A stretch of DNA of 64,000 bases from Neonectria sp. B-13 (GCA_002682825.1 NOKP01000001.1:3537296-3601295), one strand, 5' to 3'; counted from the first letter of the stretch, positions 1 through 11,942 are shown. Numbers and translations: made by a program. Notes: a model not told the origin generated them from the sequence alone.

Positions 1-2198
1 GTATTGTGTTTCATCCCAGTTCAACAACACTTCGGCCTCGATTCGCTCAATGAAGTCCTTTATAGTCTCATCAGTACTGTTACGCACTGGTGACTGCAAC
101 GTCCTGTTAGTCCACGATGGCCCTTCGTCAACTTGCTCGAGGGCCTCTGTTTGCCTCCAAGTCTGTAGAGAGGGAAACCCGAGGTATCCCGAGGGCCTAG
201 AATGAGCTTCTGGCCGTTGGTCTGACTGTGACAACCACCATGACGGGCCATCATCGGCAGGGGTAGACCCGAAAGGTGCGATACTGTCCTGAGCGAACTC
301 CCTGTATTGAGGGACCGTTGCGGCATACATCGCCGATTGGCTAAACGGGTAACATTGCCAGAACTGTGGTTTGGTATGTTCCTTGTTTCCTTCATCTTGT
401 ACAAGAGAGGGAACAATGCCATACCCTCCATTTACCGTCTCGGAGAAGGCCCCTGATACCTGGATGGGCCAGCTCTGAGCTTTGTTCTCATTGAAACCAA
501 GCAAGGTTGTGGGCTGGTAAACTGCATGCTGACTCTCCCTGATCGTGGCGGACTCGGCGTGATTTGGGAAGCGAACTGTGTTGAGACCAATTTCAACGCC
601 GGGCCTAGTCGAGTCACGAAGATGCCACACGTGGTCAGTCTTTTCCTCAATGTGTTGTGTATTAGAGCGTTGAGACGGGGGATCTGGAGGGTGCCAGCTG
701 AAAGAGTGTGATCTTGGGGATACCATGACGCCTTTATCTTCGTATCTTGGCGCGCAAGTGGTGGTTGACCTAATCTTAGGGTTCTGTTTCAAGTTTTCAG
801 TGCCTGGTCCACCCTGTGACTTTTGATTTTGTGTCCAGGTTGTTGATCTGTTGCGCATAACCCCCGTACCATCATATACCCCTGTCCTGATCAACGCCTG
901 AGTTATGTGTTCTGGCGTCTGGGAGCGAGAAGCAGATGATTGGACGTTCCCTACACAAGGCCGATCTTCTTGTACTTGAGTTGGATTACCACTGGGGTTC
1001 TGTAGAGTAGGTGATTTGCTGATATTAAAGTTGCTTGCAGGGGCACAAGGACTTTGGCACTCTAGCTGCTCTCCCTGAAGCTCCTTTCCCGACTCTCGAC
1101 AATCGGTTGCCTGGAACACATCATCTAACCGGTAAACTGGAATGCTTGGAGGAAGATTTGGACTTGGCGTTGCGTGGGTCGTGGACGAGTGCCGCTCTGT
1201 TCCCGAGAGTCTGCCTCTCGAGTGAGTGGGAGCCTCGTCTTGGTCAAGACCATTAGAATCGCCGTCACAAGGTCGTTGTTGTGCACCGAGGCCGCTTTCT
1301 TTGTGCACGGCTGCCCCTTCTGATGGCTGGAGGAAGCCCATGTCGTTGAAGACAAGATCGGTCACTGAGTACATCAGACATTGGACAATTAAAGGTGAGG
1401 CCATACGCACATGTATTAGGGTTCGTGGAACTTCTGCCATTCAAAAATAGACCCGTGGTCAAGTTCGGTTTCATCTTGAATTATTTTAGCAATGTCTCTT
1501 GGTCAAGTGATGTTGATACACCTAACACCTACTATTAATCTTTTGTCGGAGATGGCCCCAGAGGTGAAGTTATTTAGGACATCTCGGCTTGATCGAAGTT
1601 GATGTCTGGGTGCACGAGATCGCGACTTTGCTTTTTCTTTTGCCTTGTCTTGAACCGTTTCTTTCTTCACTTCATACCGACGGGGACGGGTTTTTCGTCT
1701 TGGCTGTCTCTCAAACACCGACTCGGTAGATTGAGAAGGTTGGGAATCCTGAGATGGTGATCGCCGCCGCCTCCTTGCATTGGTTTCTTGGTGGTATGGG
1801 GGGTTGGAAACATGATTGGGCCGTGTGTTAGTACCAACACCAGCTCTTGAGCCCGTTGGGCTTGTGACAATGGTGATGTCGTCGGGGAAATGGTGGATTC
1901 TCTGTTGAGGCTTGGAACGACCACCGAGAGCTATCTGCGCAACCGGAAGGTTATTAGGGCGCCAGCTTGAATCGGGACGCCTTGAACCGTCCCGTTCATC
2001 ATCCACATCGTCAGACCACGGAGTCGGTTCTACAACCTCCTTTCGGCAATCATGAACCTGATTCAACCATGATTGAACATGATGACTTCGGTCTGGGTCG
2101 ACAATTGGAAGACCCTTTCCGATTTGACCATCCTGTTCGCGGCGATGACTGAGCCTTTGGCGGCGGTGGTGACGGCGGCGGTGCCGAGGAGAATTCAT
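1..2198 (-). CDS. Conserved fungal disordered basic protein, 3' end beyond the window
   Basis: I do not recognise a function. The ATG is at 2198; exon 1 is 2198-1533, exon 2 is 1474-1411, and exon 3 starts at 1364 and stays open to base 1, so about 698 codons are visible and the C-terminus is missing. Donors are GTAGGT and GTGCGT. Exon 1 has an Arg/Lys/Ser-rich tract ending RRKTRPRRYEVKK, then a stretch reading SSRDVLNNFTSGAI. The spliced join gives RLI-MKPNLTTGLFLNGRSS and then TDLVFNDMGFL, a pattern I recall from uncharacterised Pezizomycotina proteins. Later segments include TPEHITQALIRTGVYDGTG and a helical DETIKDFIERIEAE near the edge. No catalytic motif or membrane segment is visible; the basic, low-complexity make-up would fit a nuclear protein (inference). 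The gene is well supported by frame continuity over exon 3. Confidence 0.8.
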
Positions 2199-2407
2199 TC
2201 CACAAAAAGAAGAGAGTCCAAAGATATATCAAAGCGAGGATAGCAAGTTGATGTTAGCAATTGGACGTGGAGTTGCCCTGGTGAGAGTTTAGTGAGGCAG
2301 GCGACTCGGTCAAATCCAGCGTTGTTCAATTCATTGGCTGGGTCTTGTTCCTTCTCAGAAGGACATTGGCTTTTTCCCCTTTTAGTTACAGACTCTTACA
2401 TTCAGGA

Positions 2408-2450
2408 GCTACCTTCCTTACCTACCTAGTAGGAAGGTAGGTAAGTAGCT
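2408..2450. repeat. Imperfect inverted repeat (hairpin)
   Basis: The 11-base arm CTTACCTACCT (2417-2427) is exactly complementary to AGGTAGGTAAG (2435-2445). An outer AGCTAC/GTAGCT pair extends the symmetry imperfectly. It lies in intergenic DNA about 220 bases upstream of the minus-strand gene start. Confidence 0.6.
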
Positions 2451-4387
2451 GTGCGGCTGTCCCTGCCTATTTCATGGCTCAACTGAGCCGAGCATCATGA
2501 TCAAGGCAGTGGCCCGGGAGGCGCTCTTCCCTACGACGAATTCCTTACTGGAGCATCCAGTTTCCGGAATTCCGGTATTATCAGACTGATGACTAAACCA
2601 CGCCTCTATGCCAAAGGCACAAAAGCGAGTCTTGATCTTTTCTTATTCCCTGTTAAATAATTGGGAATTTTGCCGCCGTCATGGCCCCTGGATGTTTGTA
2701 GGAGGTCGCTGAGTTGACAGTCTCGAATTTCCCGATTACTTCAACCATCAGACACAGTTTGGTTGAAATGGGCCTGATAGGTACATACACTAGACAACTT
2801 CCGCTTTGCATGAATACCTTGAGAAGCTGCTGACATGGCATAACAGCATGACAGAGGAGCGGCCCGTTCGTGCTCCTGAAAAGCTCCGAGTCCCTGATGA
2901 ATAAACCACCGCCAAGGCGGGACATTACCAAGGCGGGACATTAGTACGTGCGAAGTAGGCCCTAGGTATCTATGTGAGGAGCACAGGTGCTAGAGAGGGG
3001 CTGAATGGGCCAGGTCAACGAGGTCAGCCAGGAACGGCCTTTGCCAGGGTAGCATCGCATTACTGCTTGATCTAGCATGTCGCTGCAGGACTTGTCTTGG
3101 CACGACAATGCGGACCTGGCATTCACGTCAAACGCTGTGCAACCGCTCGCCTGCGATACGACGCGGAGTCGCAGGCGCTCGCTGTCAGTCGGGACGTGTT
3201 GTCATTTCACGGCCGTGCCACTCTCGACCTGGTACAGGCATGTTTCAGTCTCGTACCGGGCGGGACCAAGTGAGAGACTACGCCTTGCTCCCCCCGCTCC
3301 TCAGGGAACTCTCCAAATGCCAAATATTGCCCCTGATAAAGCTGATGATATTTGCGAGCAAGTTGCGATATTGTGAGTTTAACTACCCAGAGCTTTGGGA
3401 CACTTCCAGAAAACTTCGAAATGCTGCCATTATCAGGACTAGGCCGGGCGATATACCGCATGACCCTGGAGCGTCCCCCCTCAACGCATTCCCACATACC
3501 TGTGTTCTCCCATGCGTTTCGCTTCATACATAACGATACAACATACACTCGTTAAAGAACATGTACCATGCCGCAACTTGGACGTCAACTTCCGCCCCTG
3601 AACTACGGACTCCACCTGTAAAGAGGGGTGGACACGGCGCCTGGAGAGGGGTAGCTATCTCAGGCAGACATTGTGAGAGAAGTGCTGGGGGCAGAGAACA
3701 AGAAAGAGTTACGAAACAACGCCCTGGCACTGTCGCAGGCTGGGCAGATGTTTTTAAAATGCCGTCACCGCCAGGAGAGAGGACAGAGGACAGAGGACAG
3801 AGATCTGGGGGAGCGCCTCGAAGAAGCCACAGTCCAACCCACCCGCCGATGGATGTTGGCATGGCAGTGGAGGCCACGATGCAGAGCGGGAACTGTCCAC
3901 GAACCGGGTCAATCCGAGGACTGGTGTGGCAAACAAGTCGTGTTGGGGTGGATCTTCAGGGTGAGGATGTGTTCTGAGCTCAATGCCAGAAGCCCCAACG
4001 CCAACACCAACGCCGGTGCCAGCAGTGAGTGGGTGGTCGAAATGCTCACTTTCCGTTAAGCTACCCAGCAAGATACCTACCCACCTGCCCAAGTCGCGCA
4101 GAAGCAGGCGGCGAATGGCAGAGCGCCAGTATGATTGGAACAGGGAACGGCTTCGGGGAGATACGCTTGGCTCTAGAGACACGGTGCCATTTGAGTTGAG
4201 CCATAGTGCTTGGCTTCCTGTGGGGGGGGAGGAGGAGGTGGTCGTCATCGTCACGGACCCGCATGAGCGTCTTCTCATCCCCTTAGAAGTTGGAGGCTTG
4301 GACCAAAGCAAAGCCCAGCAAGCAGAGGAAGCCATTTTAACCGCAACCGGGCATTGGGCACTGGGCATTAGGCATTACATTGGGCAC

Positions 4388-4424
4388 TGGCAGCAGGGCA
4401 GGGCAGGGCATGGCAGGGCATTGC
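4388..4424. repeat. GGGCA-type short tandem repeat
   Basis: Irregular tandem copies of GGCAGGGCA-like units in intergenic DNA. No gene overlaps it. Confidence 0.5.
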
Positions 4425-4691
4425 GTTCCCCTGATGCTTGCTTGCTTCTCCCGTCTGAAGCTTGTTTGGAGACGGACAGGCCCCTGCCACTGCCCACATG
4501 GAGGGGCTCGAAACGATCATGGTGCCCCGGCCTTGTCTCCAGTCGCTGACCGTCCTTCTGGCACTGCCTCCACGGATGAGCCCACCAACGGATCGGCGAG
4601 AGGCCACTTCGCGCTTGGAACACAGCTTTTGGGTGTCCGGGTTGGTGGGCGAGCGGCGGCGGAAATGAAAGCAGCGCGCTGTTGGTCTCGG

Positions 4692-4766
4692 TGTCAGTTC
4701 AGTGTCAGTGCCAGTGACAGTGCCAGTGCCAGTGCCAGTGACAGCGACAGCGACAGCGACAGCGAG
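4692..4766. repeat. CAGTGC/CAGCGA hexamer microsatellite
   Basis: A run of CAGTG[C/A]CAGTG units passes into exact ACAGCG units. The plus frame would read alternating Ser/Ala/Asp, but there is no independent support for coding. Confidence 0.7.
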
Positions 4767-5794
4767 CACTGGTGAAGGTGAACCCTCGAGCTTAGATAAT
4801 TAGGTGCAGGTTGCCCGCTTGACATCAGCCTCGCCAGCTACTTACCTACCCAGGATTGGTACCAGGCTAGCCCCATTCCATCCTTCCCATCCCCCATCAA
4901 ACAAACGCCTGATTAGCGAAATATCTCGCATCGAACAGAGACGCCACCCCCCCTTCGAGTACCCAAACCAAGCAAAAGAGACGGGAACTGTGAACGAGAC
5001 ACACCCCCTGCCTGGCTGAACCACCATCGTCATCCAAGCGGCCAAGCAGCACTGGCACCATGGAAACCACTGGCACCAAACACTGGCACCAGTACCCATC
5101 CGGACTCTGTAATATTCGTACCTCCCACTCCCATTCCCACTTCCTCCCCTCCTCAGGCTACCACCTCCTTACCTCCCAGTAGCCCAGTCTAGTTGGTCTC
5201 CCTACAGGCTTGTCCCGTCCTGCAGCCTGCATAGGTACATAACCTCGCCGGCCACATCTCCGCTCCCAGAGGCCCGCATCACCTCCCACCTTCCACCTTC
5301 CACCTTCTTCATCTCATCATCGCTCCCCCCTTCGAACCGCCCTCTTGTGTTCACCCCTCCACCGTCCCTTCCACATCACCAGCCGGTTTTTATCTTGTCT
5401 CTCTTCGCTCGACCCTCGACGCTCATCGTGATCGTCGCACAGTTTGCCCAACGCAAAAAATAGGTTTGTCTTCCCGCATTTTACGCCCCCTTCCGTTCAT
5501 ATGCAGTGCCCCGCGACCATTTCCGCACCCTGCCGCGTCTATTATGAGGCGGAGTCGGCCTCCATGCTACCGTGCTCTCACGCGGGGGGAGCGAGAGCGA
5601 GCAGCCGCCCAAGTGGTCGGTCTCGTTTTTCTCAACTAAGGAGGAGGAGCTTGCGCAGCTTTTTTTTCTCCATCCTGCATCTTTTCTTCGTCATTTCTCT
5701 GCGACGAAATATTTACCCCGCGAACTCTTGCGCCCCTAAGAAAAAATCAGAGTTGAGATTTGAATAGGCTCAGACCCCCCGCACCCTCTTCATC

Positions 5795-6670
5795 ATGTCG
5801 AAGCTTTTTATCGGGTATGTTCTATCAGCCATGTCTGTGGCCCGCGAGCCTCGCTGACACAACCCAGTGGCCTGGCATGGCACACTGAGGAGACCACTCT
5901 CCGCCAGAAGTTTGAGGAGTTCGGCCCTGTTGAGGAAGCTGTATGTGACACCCGCTGTTTGGCCCGCTCCTTTGGATTCATGTGGGCCTAGAGAGGCCTT
6001 TCTTCGCCGCCCACTTGAATCCTGCCCTTTTTTCTCCCTTTGCGCCACGAATTTGTTTCTAACCGTGAACACTTCAAGGTCGTTGTCAAGGACCGCGATA
6101 CTGGCCGCAGCCGTGGCTTTGGATTCGTCCGATTCTCCCAGGATGAGGATGCCCAGAAGGCGATTGCCTCTATGAACAACGTCGAGTATGAACCCCTCCA
6201 CCCTCTTTTCCGGCTGACTTGTCGCCTCGGGCCAAAACTGGAAACTAATCGTTACTAGGTTCGACGGTCGAACTATTCGCGTTGACAAGGCTTCCGACAA
6301 TGGACCCCGAGGAGGTGGTGGTGGTTTCGGCGGTGGCCGCGGTGGTGGTGGCTTTGGCGGTGGCCGAGGAGGGTACAACGCGCCCATGCAATACGGTGCT
6401 CCCTCCGGCCCTGGCTTCAACGCCCCTAACCCCAACATGTACGCTCCCATGCAGTACGGCCGTGGTTACCCCCAGCAGCAGCAGCAGCAGCAGCAGCAGC
6501 CTGGCGGATACGGAGCCCCCCCTCAAGGTATGCATGAACATGAATATTCGCATGACTCTTTGACCTAATGTTGATAAGGATACGCAGCCCCCCAGCAGTA
6601 CGGTGGCTACTCCGACCCCCAGCAACCTCCTGCGCAGCAACAGCCTCCCCAGGGTGGCCGAGGATACTAG
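5795..6670 (+). CDS. Glycine-rich RNA-binding protein, single RRM
   Basis: Predicted 186-aa RRM protein of the GRP7/cold-inducible RNA-binding type, binding single-stranded RNA in RNA processing or stability. Five exons: 5795-5814, 5868-5940, 6079-6185, 6259-6527 and 6579-6670; the splices keep frame and all donors are GTATG-type. RNP2 is LFIGGL (residues 4-9, split by intron 1) and RNP1 is RGFGFVRF (about 43-50). After the RRM come a Gly-rich tract with GGGRGG/FGGG units, a Tyr/Pro/Gln tail containing nine consecutive Gln, and a final QGGRGY. The RGG-like, Gln-rich tail fits a condensate-forming protein (inference). The start is the first ATG, and the next residues match the usual MSKLF[IV]GGL opening of the family. 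The 3' end faces the ChaC gene. Confidence 0.93.
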
Positions 6671-7439
6671 ACGGCTAGGACAAGGTCACATGTGGCATAC
6701 ACCGCTACTGACCGACACTATCAGGGGAAGGGGGAGACTTGAAAATGGGAACCGCTGAGGATCGATGACTTGGACGAATTTCGGCACCTGGCTTTGCGAA
6801 TCCTTTGTATGACTGAACGATCAAGCATCGGTGAGCATGTTTGATGCAAGACTATACCCGGATACTTCGGTTGAAATGTGGTGAAGGGCAGCCAAACCAT
6901 TAACGACGTTTTGTTGCGGTTGCCGCGGATGGAACACGGCCGAGTCTGACTTTCTGTGCTTGTTTTACTGAATCATTTGGATGTGAATCGCGACCTTTGT
7001 TTTTTCTCCTTTGTGTGTGTCTCGTTCCTTGTTTCCTTCATTCACTCGTTGACGTCCTTTTCCCCCTTCTCTTTATGACAGTGATGGAAGTTTGCTGCAA
7101 GTGCCCGACAGCATGATTGGTCTATACTGTCTGTCTAATGGATAAGAACAGTGGCGGCGGCTGGTCAAGAATGACGATTGCTACGAAGGAAACGCAAGGA
7201 AGAGACGAATGGGGAAGGGCACAGGTTGAGGGAGCATGCAAGGACTTCATCTTCCTCATTATCCGTTTCATTCACTCATGTGCGTGTGTGTGCTCATGTA
7301 TCTGTGCGTATGTGTGTGTGTGTGTGTGTGTGCGTGTGTGTATTCTCATGTGTGTATCTGTTTTTGTACGTGTGTGTGTGTGCGTGTGTGTATTCTCATG
7401 TGTGTATCTGTTTTTGTACGTGTGTGTGTGTGCTTTCTT
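6671..7439. other. Convergent intergenic region with TG repeats
   Basis: Shared 3' flank of the RRM gene (plus) and the ChaC gene (minus). It contains a TG-rich microsatellite and a 50-base exact tandem duplication. Frames reading Cys/Val repeats are by-products of the TG tract. Confidence 0.7.
7331..7430. repeat. Exact 50-base tandem duplication in a TG tract
   Basis: Bases 7331-7380 and 7381-7430 are identical copies. Each begins TGCGTGTGTGTATTC and ends in a TG run. The flanking 7280-7330 is also TG-rich. It ends 9 bases before the ChaC stop codon, so it would lie in that gene's 3' UTR. Confidence 0.9.
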
Positions 7440-8496
7440 TCATGATGTTCTCTTTTCAATCTCTTCCGCTTCCTCGGTGCTAGCCTCTTGTCTGAACTTG
7501 TGATCAGCCGGGGTTGGATTGAGGACCTTTGCCGAGTCTTCGCAGTTCTTCTCGAGCTTCCTGACGCGACGGGCCAGGTCGCTGATATGAACATCGCCGC
7601 TATCGAGGGCCAGGTCTTGGAGGGCAACATCCAAGCTGAGGAGATAGTCCTTGTTGAGGCCGCTGGGGCCCTGACTGTGGAAGATGTGCTCAGCAAGCTT
7701 CTGGGGATCTTGGGGGCCGACGAACTGCTCGTTGTCGGGGGTGCCGATGTAAACGAGGGTGCGAATGGGATCGGAGCCGTCGGCGGGCTGGAAGGGGGCG
7801 TAATGGATGGAGTAGCCGTTGATCTCGCGGATGTCGAGGTACTCCTTGACTTCGGCCACTTTGTCCGGGATGATGCGGTAGGCAACGCCCCAGACCCGCT
7901 CCGGGGCCGAGTCGTGGTGATCGGTCAGCTGCTCCCAGTAGGATCTCTCGATGAGGGTGACGACGCGGCCCGGCGCCTCCGGGGTACCACGATGGTCCTG
8001 ACTTGAAGAACGGGGAGAGATGTCAGTGGGTTGGACATCTCGTGTTGCTCGTCTAGTCCGAGACTGGGGACTGGAGGGCTTCGTTTCTTTCATACCTGGC
8101 CTACAAGGACAAGCAAGTCAGCCAGAGCAGTTAGAGAAGGGGCATGGATGAGACGCAGACCTGCCAGAACCGACGAACATAGCCGGTGACGTATCCAGGG
8201 ATTCTGGTGTCTGAGGACCGGACAGCATGTTAGCGGTCAGGGCGTACGGGGCTGGCAGCGGGAGCGGGCGCTTCTACCAAAGTGAGGTGGTGGCTTCCAT
8301 ATTAGGCTTCTACAAGATACAAAGACGAGGTGAGTGAGTGTAAGAACTCGGCGGTAAGGGAGCCAAGGAGTTGCGGGCTTGGTGAGTGAAGGAGAGCAAT
8401 TTAATAGCACCGGTTGGTGTTGTAGGGCCTGGTGAGTTGTACGTACCCGTACCCGTACAGCCAGAACTCCGAGGGAGGAGAGGCGTCGGCGGTCAT
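7440..8496 (-). CDS. ChaC-type glutathione-specific gamma-glutamylcyclotransferase
   Basis: Predicted 232 aa. The family cleaves glutathione to 5-oxoproline and Cys-Gly in the cytosol. Exons (minus): 8496-8447, 8309-8278, 8210-8161, 8100-8096 and 8001-7440. The first exons give the family opening WLYGYGSLIWKPPPHF (the YGSL loop binds the gamma-glutamyl group), then RIPGYVTGYVRRFWQ. Exon 4 is only five nucleotides (GCCAG), flanked by ..TTGTAG and GTATGA; with it the join reads FWQ-ASQ-DHRGTP, the same three-residue spacing as the GST in human CHAC2. Skipping it and using the TCAG acceptor also keeps frame but deletes three residues. GRVVTLIE and ERVWGVAYRI follow; the second carries the conserved catalytic-region Glu. 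The C-terminus (from about residue 190) is charged and coiled-coil-like. Confidence 0.92.
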
Positions 8497-10313
8497 GATG
8501 GACGACTTGACGATATTATTAATGTGCCTCTTGTTTGAGAGGGGCGGATCAGAGAGGAGAAAGAACAGGACTCGTGATATAAAGCTCACTCAGTGTCTAA
8601 CTAGGGTTGCTTACGAAGCTGAGAATAGAGGTGAGTTGTGAATATAGTATCCAACGTGTGTGGGAAAGGTCGGACACTGGGGGAGGATTGATAAGCCGGA
8701 CGATTCGGGATATCGAATTGGAGGGGAGAGCCAAAAGCTGGTGGTGGTTTTGGCGGTTGTGGTGGTTGTGGTGGATTAAGAGGGATGTCTGGGTTGGCTG
8801 CAAGGTGCCGACGGACCAGTCGATTTGAAGCGTTGGCGATGAGGTGCTCGGGACAGGCGACCAATGAGGAGGATCCTTTGGCGGCTGCTTTAGAGCCCGC
8901 CATAGCGACCATGGCGATTATCTAGACTGTAGTAGTGCTATCAATCCATCACAGCAGCACAACAGCGCAATTGCACAACAGCAGCACAGCATCACAGCAT
9001 CACAGCATCACAGGAGCCAGCACAAGACAGGGCACAGAAGCACGAGGACAACCCAGACAGGAACTACCAGAGCAAACGCTGGGCACGGTGCTCCCGGCAT
9101 CGCGGCACTGCTAGCAATTGCTTGGGAGGTGGAACCGGATCCTTCCAGTGACGTCGGGCGCTGTAAGTCAGCCCCCAGAGCCCTAAGGAGCGGGCTGTTG
9201 CCCCACCGATTGCGCTGGGCATTCTCCATCAAGGGTCCAGTCAAAGAGATTCGCAGTGCAATTTTCATCCTTGGCCATGGGTTGAGAAGGCTGGCTGGCT
9301 GTACATGGCAGTTCGGTGCCGTGGACCCGAAGTGGCTGTCTGAGTCAAAGACATGGAGAAGCAGAAGCGGGCTCCAGCATGCGTTCCTCAGCCTCATTGG
9401 CAAGTCTAGAAGCTCAAGCCTGAGATCTTGACTCGAGCCTGTGGTTTGGATGAGAGAGAGAGTCTCAAGCCTCGCCAATCCCAAGCCCCCGGGCGTCACG
9501 GGCGCATTGCATCGTGCCGTACCGCCGTGCCTGTCGTATCACAGGGCTCACCACAGGGCTGTCTCTCGGGCGAAGCTGACCAGGAGCTGAACAACCTCAA
9601 TGTGCCATCGTGAGGCGCAAGCTGCTTTTCTGTCTGCTTGCTTGCTTGCTTATCCTTTTCTCCTTGCCACGGTAGCCGGCCGGAAACGAGGGTTTAATCA
9701 AGCCAACACTTTGCCAAGGCCGGCCAAGTCCAGGCCAAGCCATCCTACTTGCTACCCCCAGCAGCCTGGTTCAGCCTGACGAAAAAGCTGAGCCTGACGA
9801 CGTAATGCGAGGGTCGGATTCAAGGTTGGATCCGCACGGCGCCGCTTTTCCGCCCCGGGGATGAAGGTCTAACGGGTTGTGTTGCGTACCGCCTGCAGCC
9901 CCCTAACAGCGGCAACGGACCCAAGCCGGATCCGTGCGACATGCGCCACACGCCACATGTCTTGACACTGCCCGTGATGGATCTGGATGACAAGGCCTCG
10001 CCCAGCCTGAGCCTGTTACAGCCCCGGCCCTGAAGTACCTTCTGTACTTTACCCTTTTGTTCCTACAGGGCATTTCAACACTGCCCCGCGCAATTCCCCT
10101 CCCCTGTACTGGAGTACGACGTATTCGTCCTCCTCGCGCGTTTCGCTCCTCACTCCGGCCTGCCTTATCCCTCCAGGCTACTACTACCACTACTACAACC
10201 CTCAACTTTCCATAAACACTCACCCACTCGCTCTCGAAATCTCACCCCATCAATCTTTTGCTGCGCCAAACAAGGGAAAGAGGAGTCCCTCGTTCTCTTC
10301 GCATTCACCCACC
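8497..10313. other. Divergent promoter region, no supported gene
   Basis: About 1.8 kb between the ChaC start (minus) and the penta-EF-hand start (plus). It contains a CATCACAG tandem repeat near 8985-9012, a GT/GGT-rich stretch at 8730-8775 and a CT-rich leader just before 10314. Open frames inside are low-complexity and show no domain. Confidence 0.6.
8985..9012. repeat. CATCACAG tandem repeat
   Basis: Three to four tandem copies of the 8-base unit CATCACAG, preceded by a CAGCA-rich tract. Intergenic. Confidence 0.6.
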
Positions 10314-11486
10314 ATGGCGTACAACCGTCCCTCCGACGATGATGCTCTGCCCAGGTAGCTTTTTTGCCCCTCTCTCCCCTTCCCCCCCGCGCCTGCGCCC
10401 GCGCGCCCGCCTGTGCGGCTCTGCGAGTCTGCGATACTAGGCGTCACACGTCTACAACCAGCAATGCTAACCCGCGCGCCTCTCCCAGATTTGCCGAGCC
10501 CGAGCCCGTACGTGCTTGCTTTTCTTGCTACTCTCGCAGGAAGACTCCGCGAAGCTTCCTCGGAAACTGACCCTTGCTTCGTGCACTATAGAGACCCGGC
10601 CAGATAAACTCCCAACCCCCGCCGCAACAGCGACCACCACCCCAACAGCAGTATCACCAGCCGCAACACCAACCGCAACAGCAGTACCAGCAGCAACAGC
10701 CCCGATATGACCACCCCGAGCCCGTCCACCGCGACTCCCGCTCCTCCTCCATCGGCCAGCAGCAGGCATACGGCTATGGCCACATGTCGCCGCCCCCGGT
10801 CCCTACCGCCGGACGGCCACCGGTGCAGCAGACCCGTCCCACCCTAAACTCCCGTCCGCCGCCCTCGCCCGCACCCGACGGATCTGGATCCGACCCTTCA
10901 CTCCTGCCTCTCTTCAGGGCCGTAGACAAAGATGGTGCGTCGTGACGATGTTGCGCTCTCCCTCGCTCCTAGCGGGGAAGTCAGCCGCAAGCTCAAGCTC
11001 AGCCTTATTGACCATCTCCTAGGAACCGGCCATCTTTCAGAGCGCGAGCTCTCCGCCGCCCTCGTCAACGGCGACTGGACTTCATTCGACCCCCACACCG
11101 TTCGCATGATGATTCGCATGTTCGACTCGGACCGCAGCGGCACCATCGGCTTCGAGGAGTTCTGTGGCCTTTGGTCCTTCCTCGCCTCCTGGCGCACCCT
11201 CTTCGACCGCTTCGACGCCGACCGCAGCGGCAACATCTCCCTCCCCGAGTTCAACAACGCCCTCGTCGCCTTCCGATACCGCCTCAGTCCCCAGTTCGTT
11301 GAGCTCCTCTTCCACACCTACGATAAGCGCAACGAGGGCGTCATGAGCTTCGACCTCTTTGTCCAGAGCTGCATCTCCCTGAAGCGCATGACCGACGTCT
11401 TCAAGAAGTACGACGACGACCGCGACGGCTACATCACCCTTAGCTTTGAGGACTTTTTGACCGAAATTCTTAAGCAGCTCAAGTAA
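10314..11486 (+). CDS. PEF1: Penta-EF-hand calcium-binding protein (ALG-2/Pef1 family)
   Basis: Predicted 288 aa from four exons: 10314-10354, 10489-10507 (19 nt), 10592-10934 and 11023-11486. Residues 1-130 are Pro/Gln-rich and disordered (YQQQQ-like units, many PPP), as in yeast Pef1 and ALG-2 relatives, whose N-termini bind partners. Five EF-hands follow. The first loop is split by intron 3 and reads DKDGTGHL. Later loops include DSDRSGTIGFEE and DADRSGNISLPE, then weaker fourth (DKRNEGVMSF) and fifth (DDDRDGYITLSFED) hands. The fifth usually mediates dimerisation. The family acts as a calcium-dependent adaptor at membranes and ESCRT/COPII sites. The 19-nt exon 2 is supported by in-frame splicing. 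It is followed by a tail-to-tail gap to the MBL-fold gene. Confidence 0.93.
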
Positions 11487-11942
11487 GCGCCAAACAAGCA
11501 GGCGCTGAATCGAACGGGCAAGGTAAAGAAACGAAGCTGAAACCAGGGAACTTCGAATTGGAGAGCAGATTTTGAGGCGGGTTTCCGTCATCATACGACG
11601 TCATGGGAAGGGTTTTCATGTCTCTTTTGGGAGCTGGACAGGTTACATAGCATACCGCTGTCGATGTCGGGGAGATGAAATGAAACAGGTTACAGTCGAG
11701 ATGGATGGACAGATGGATGATACCCTAGGTCGAGGCGGCGGGTCCTGACTTAGACACGAAGGCTTATTACTTCGACAAATCAAGCATTATAAACAAAGCT
11801 ATACTTGTCTCTTGCATGGTGGCGTACATCTCTGCTCGGGAACCTGGCATATCCGGCGCATATAAAGACGAAATAATGATACAACAATTAGGAGATATTC
11901 GACGCGCTCCAGTCTCCACATAGACTGCTTCCTCGACACCGC
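11487..11942. other. Convergent intergenic region
   Basis: About 456 bases, the 3' flanks of PEF1 and the MBL-fold gene. Nothing else visible. Confidence 0.6.

Larger units (their letters stand above)
2199..5794. other. Gene-free region upstream of two divergent genes
   Basis: About 3.6 kb between the start of the disordered-protein gene (minus) and the start of the RRM gene (plus). No reading frame here carries a recognisable domain. It holds an inverted repeat near 2408-2450, hexamer microsatellites and, from about 5100 to 5790, a CT-rich stretch that looks like the promoter and 5' leader of the RRM gene. Confidence 0.6.

Noticed and set aside
3754..4549. Overlapping 188- and 204-codon frames on both strands
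   Set aside because: Low-complexity, repeat-derived sequence with no domain and no consistent splice partners.
6245..6640. 131-codon minus frame opposite the RRM gene
   Set aside because: Antisense of Gly- and Gln-rich exons, reading as leucine and alanine runs; no independent support.
7117..7503. 128-codon Cys/Val-rich plus frame
   Set aside because: Product of the TG microsatellite; overlaps the ChaC 3' end.
8601..8912. 103-codon minus frame upstream of ChaC
   Set aside because: Pro/His/Asn-rich with no domain; lies in the probable promoter or leader.
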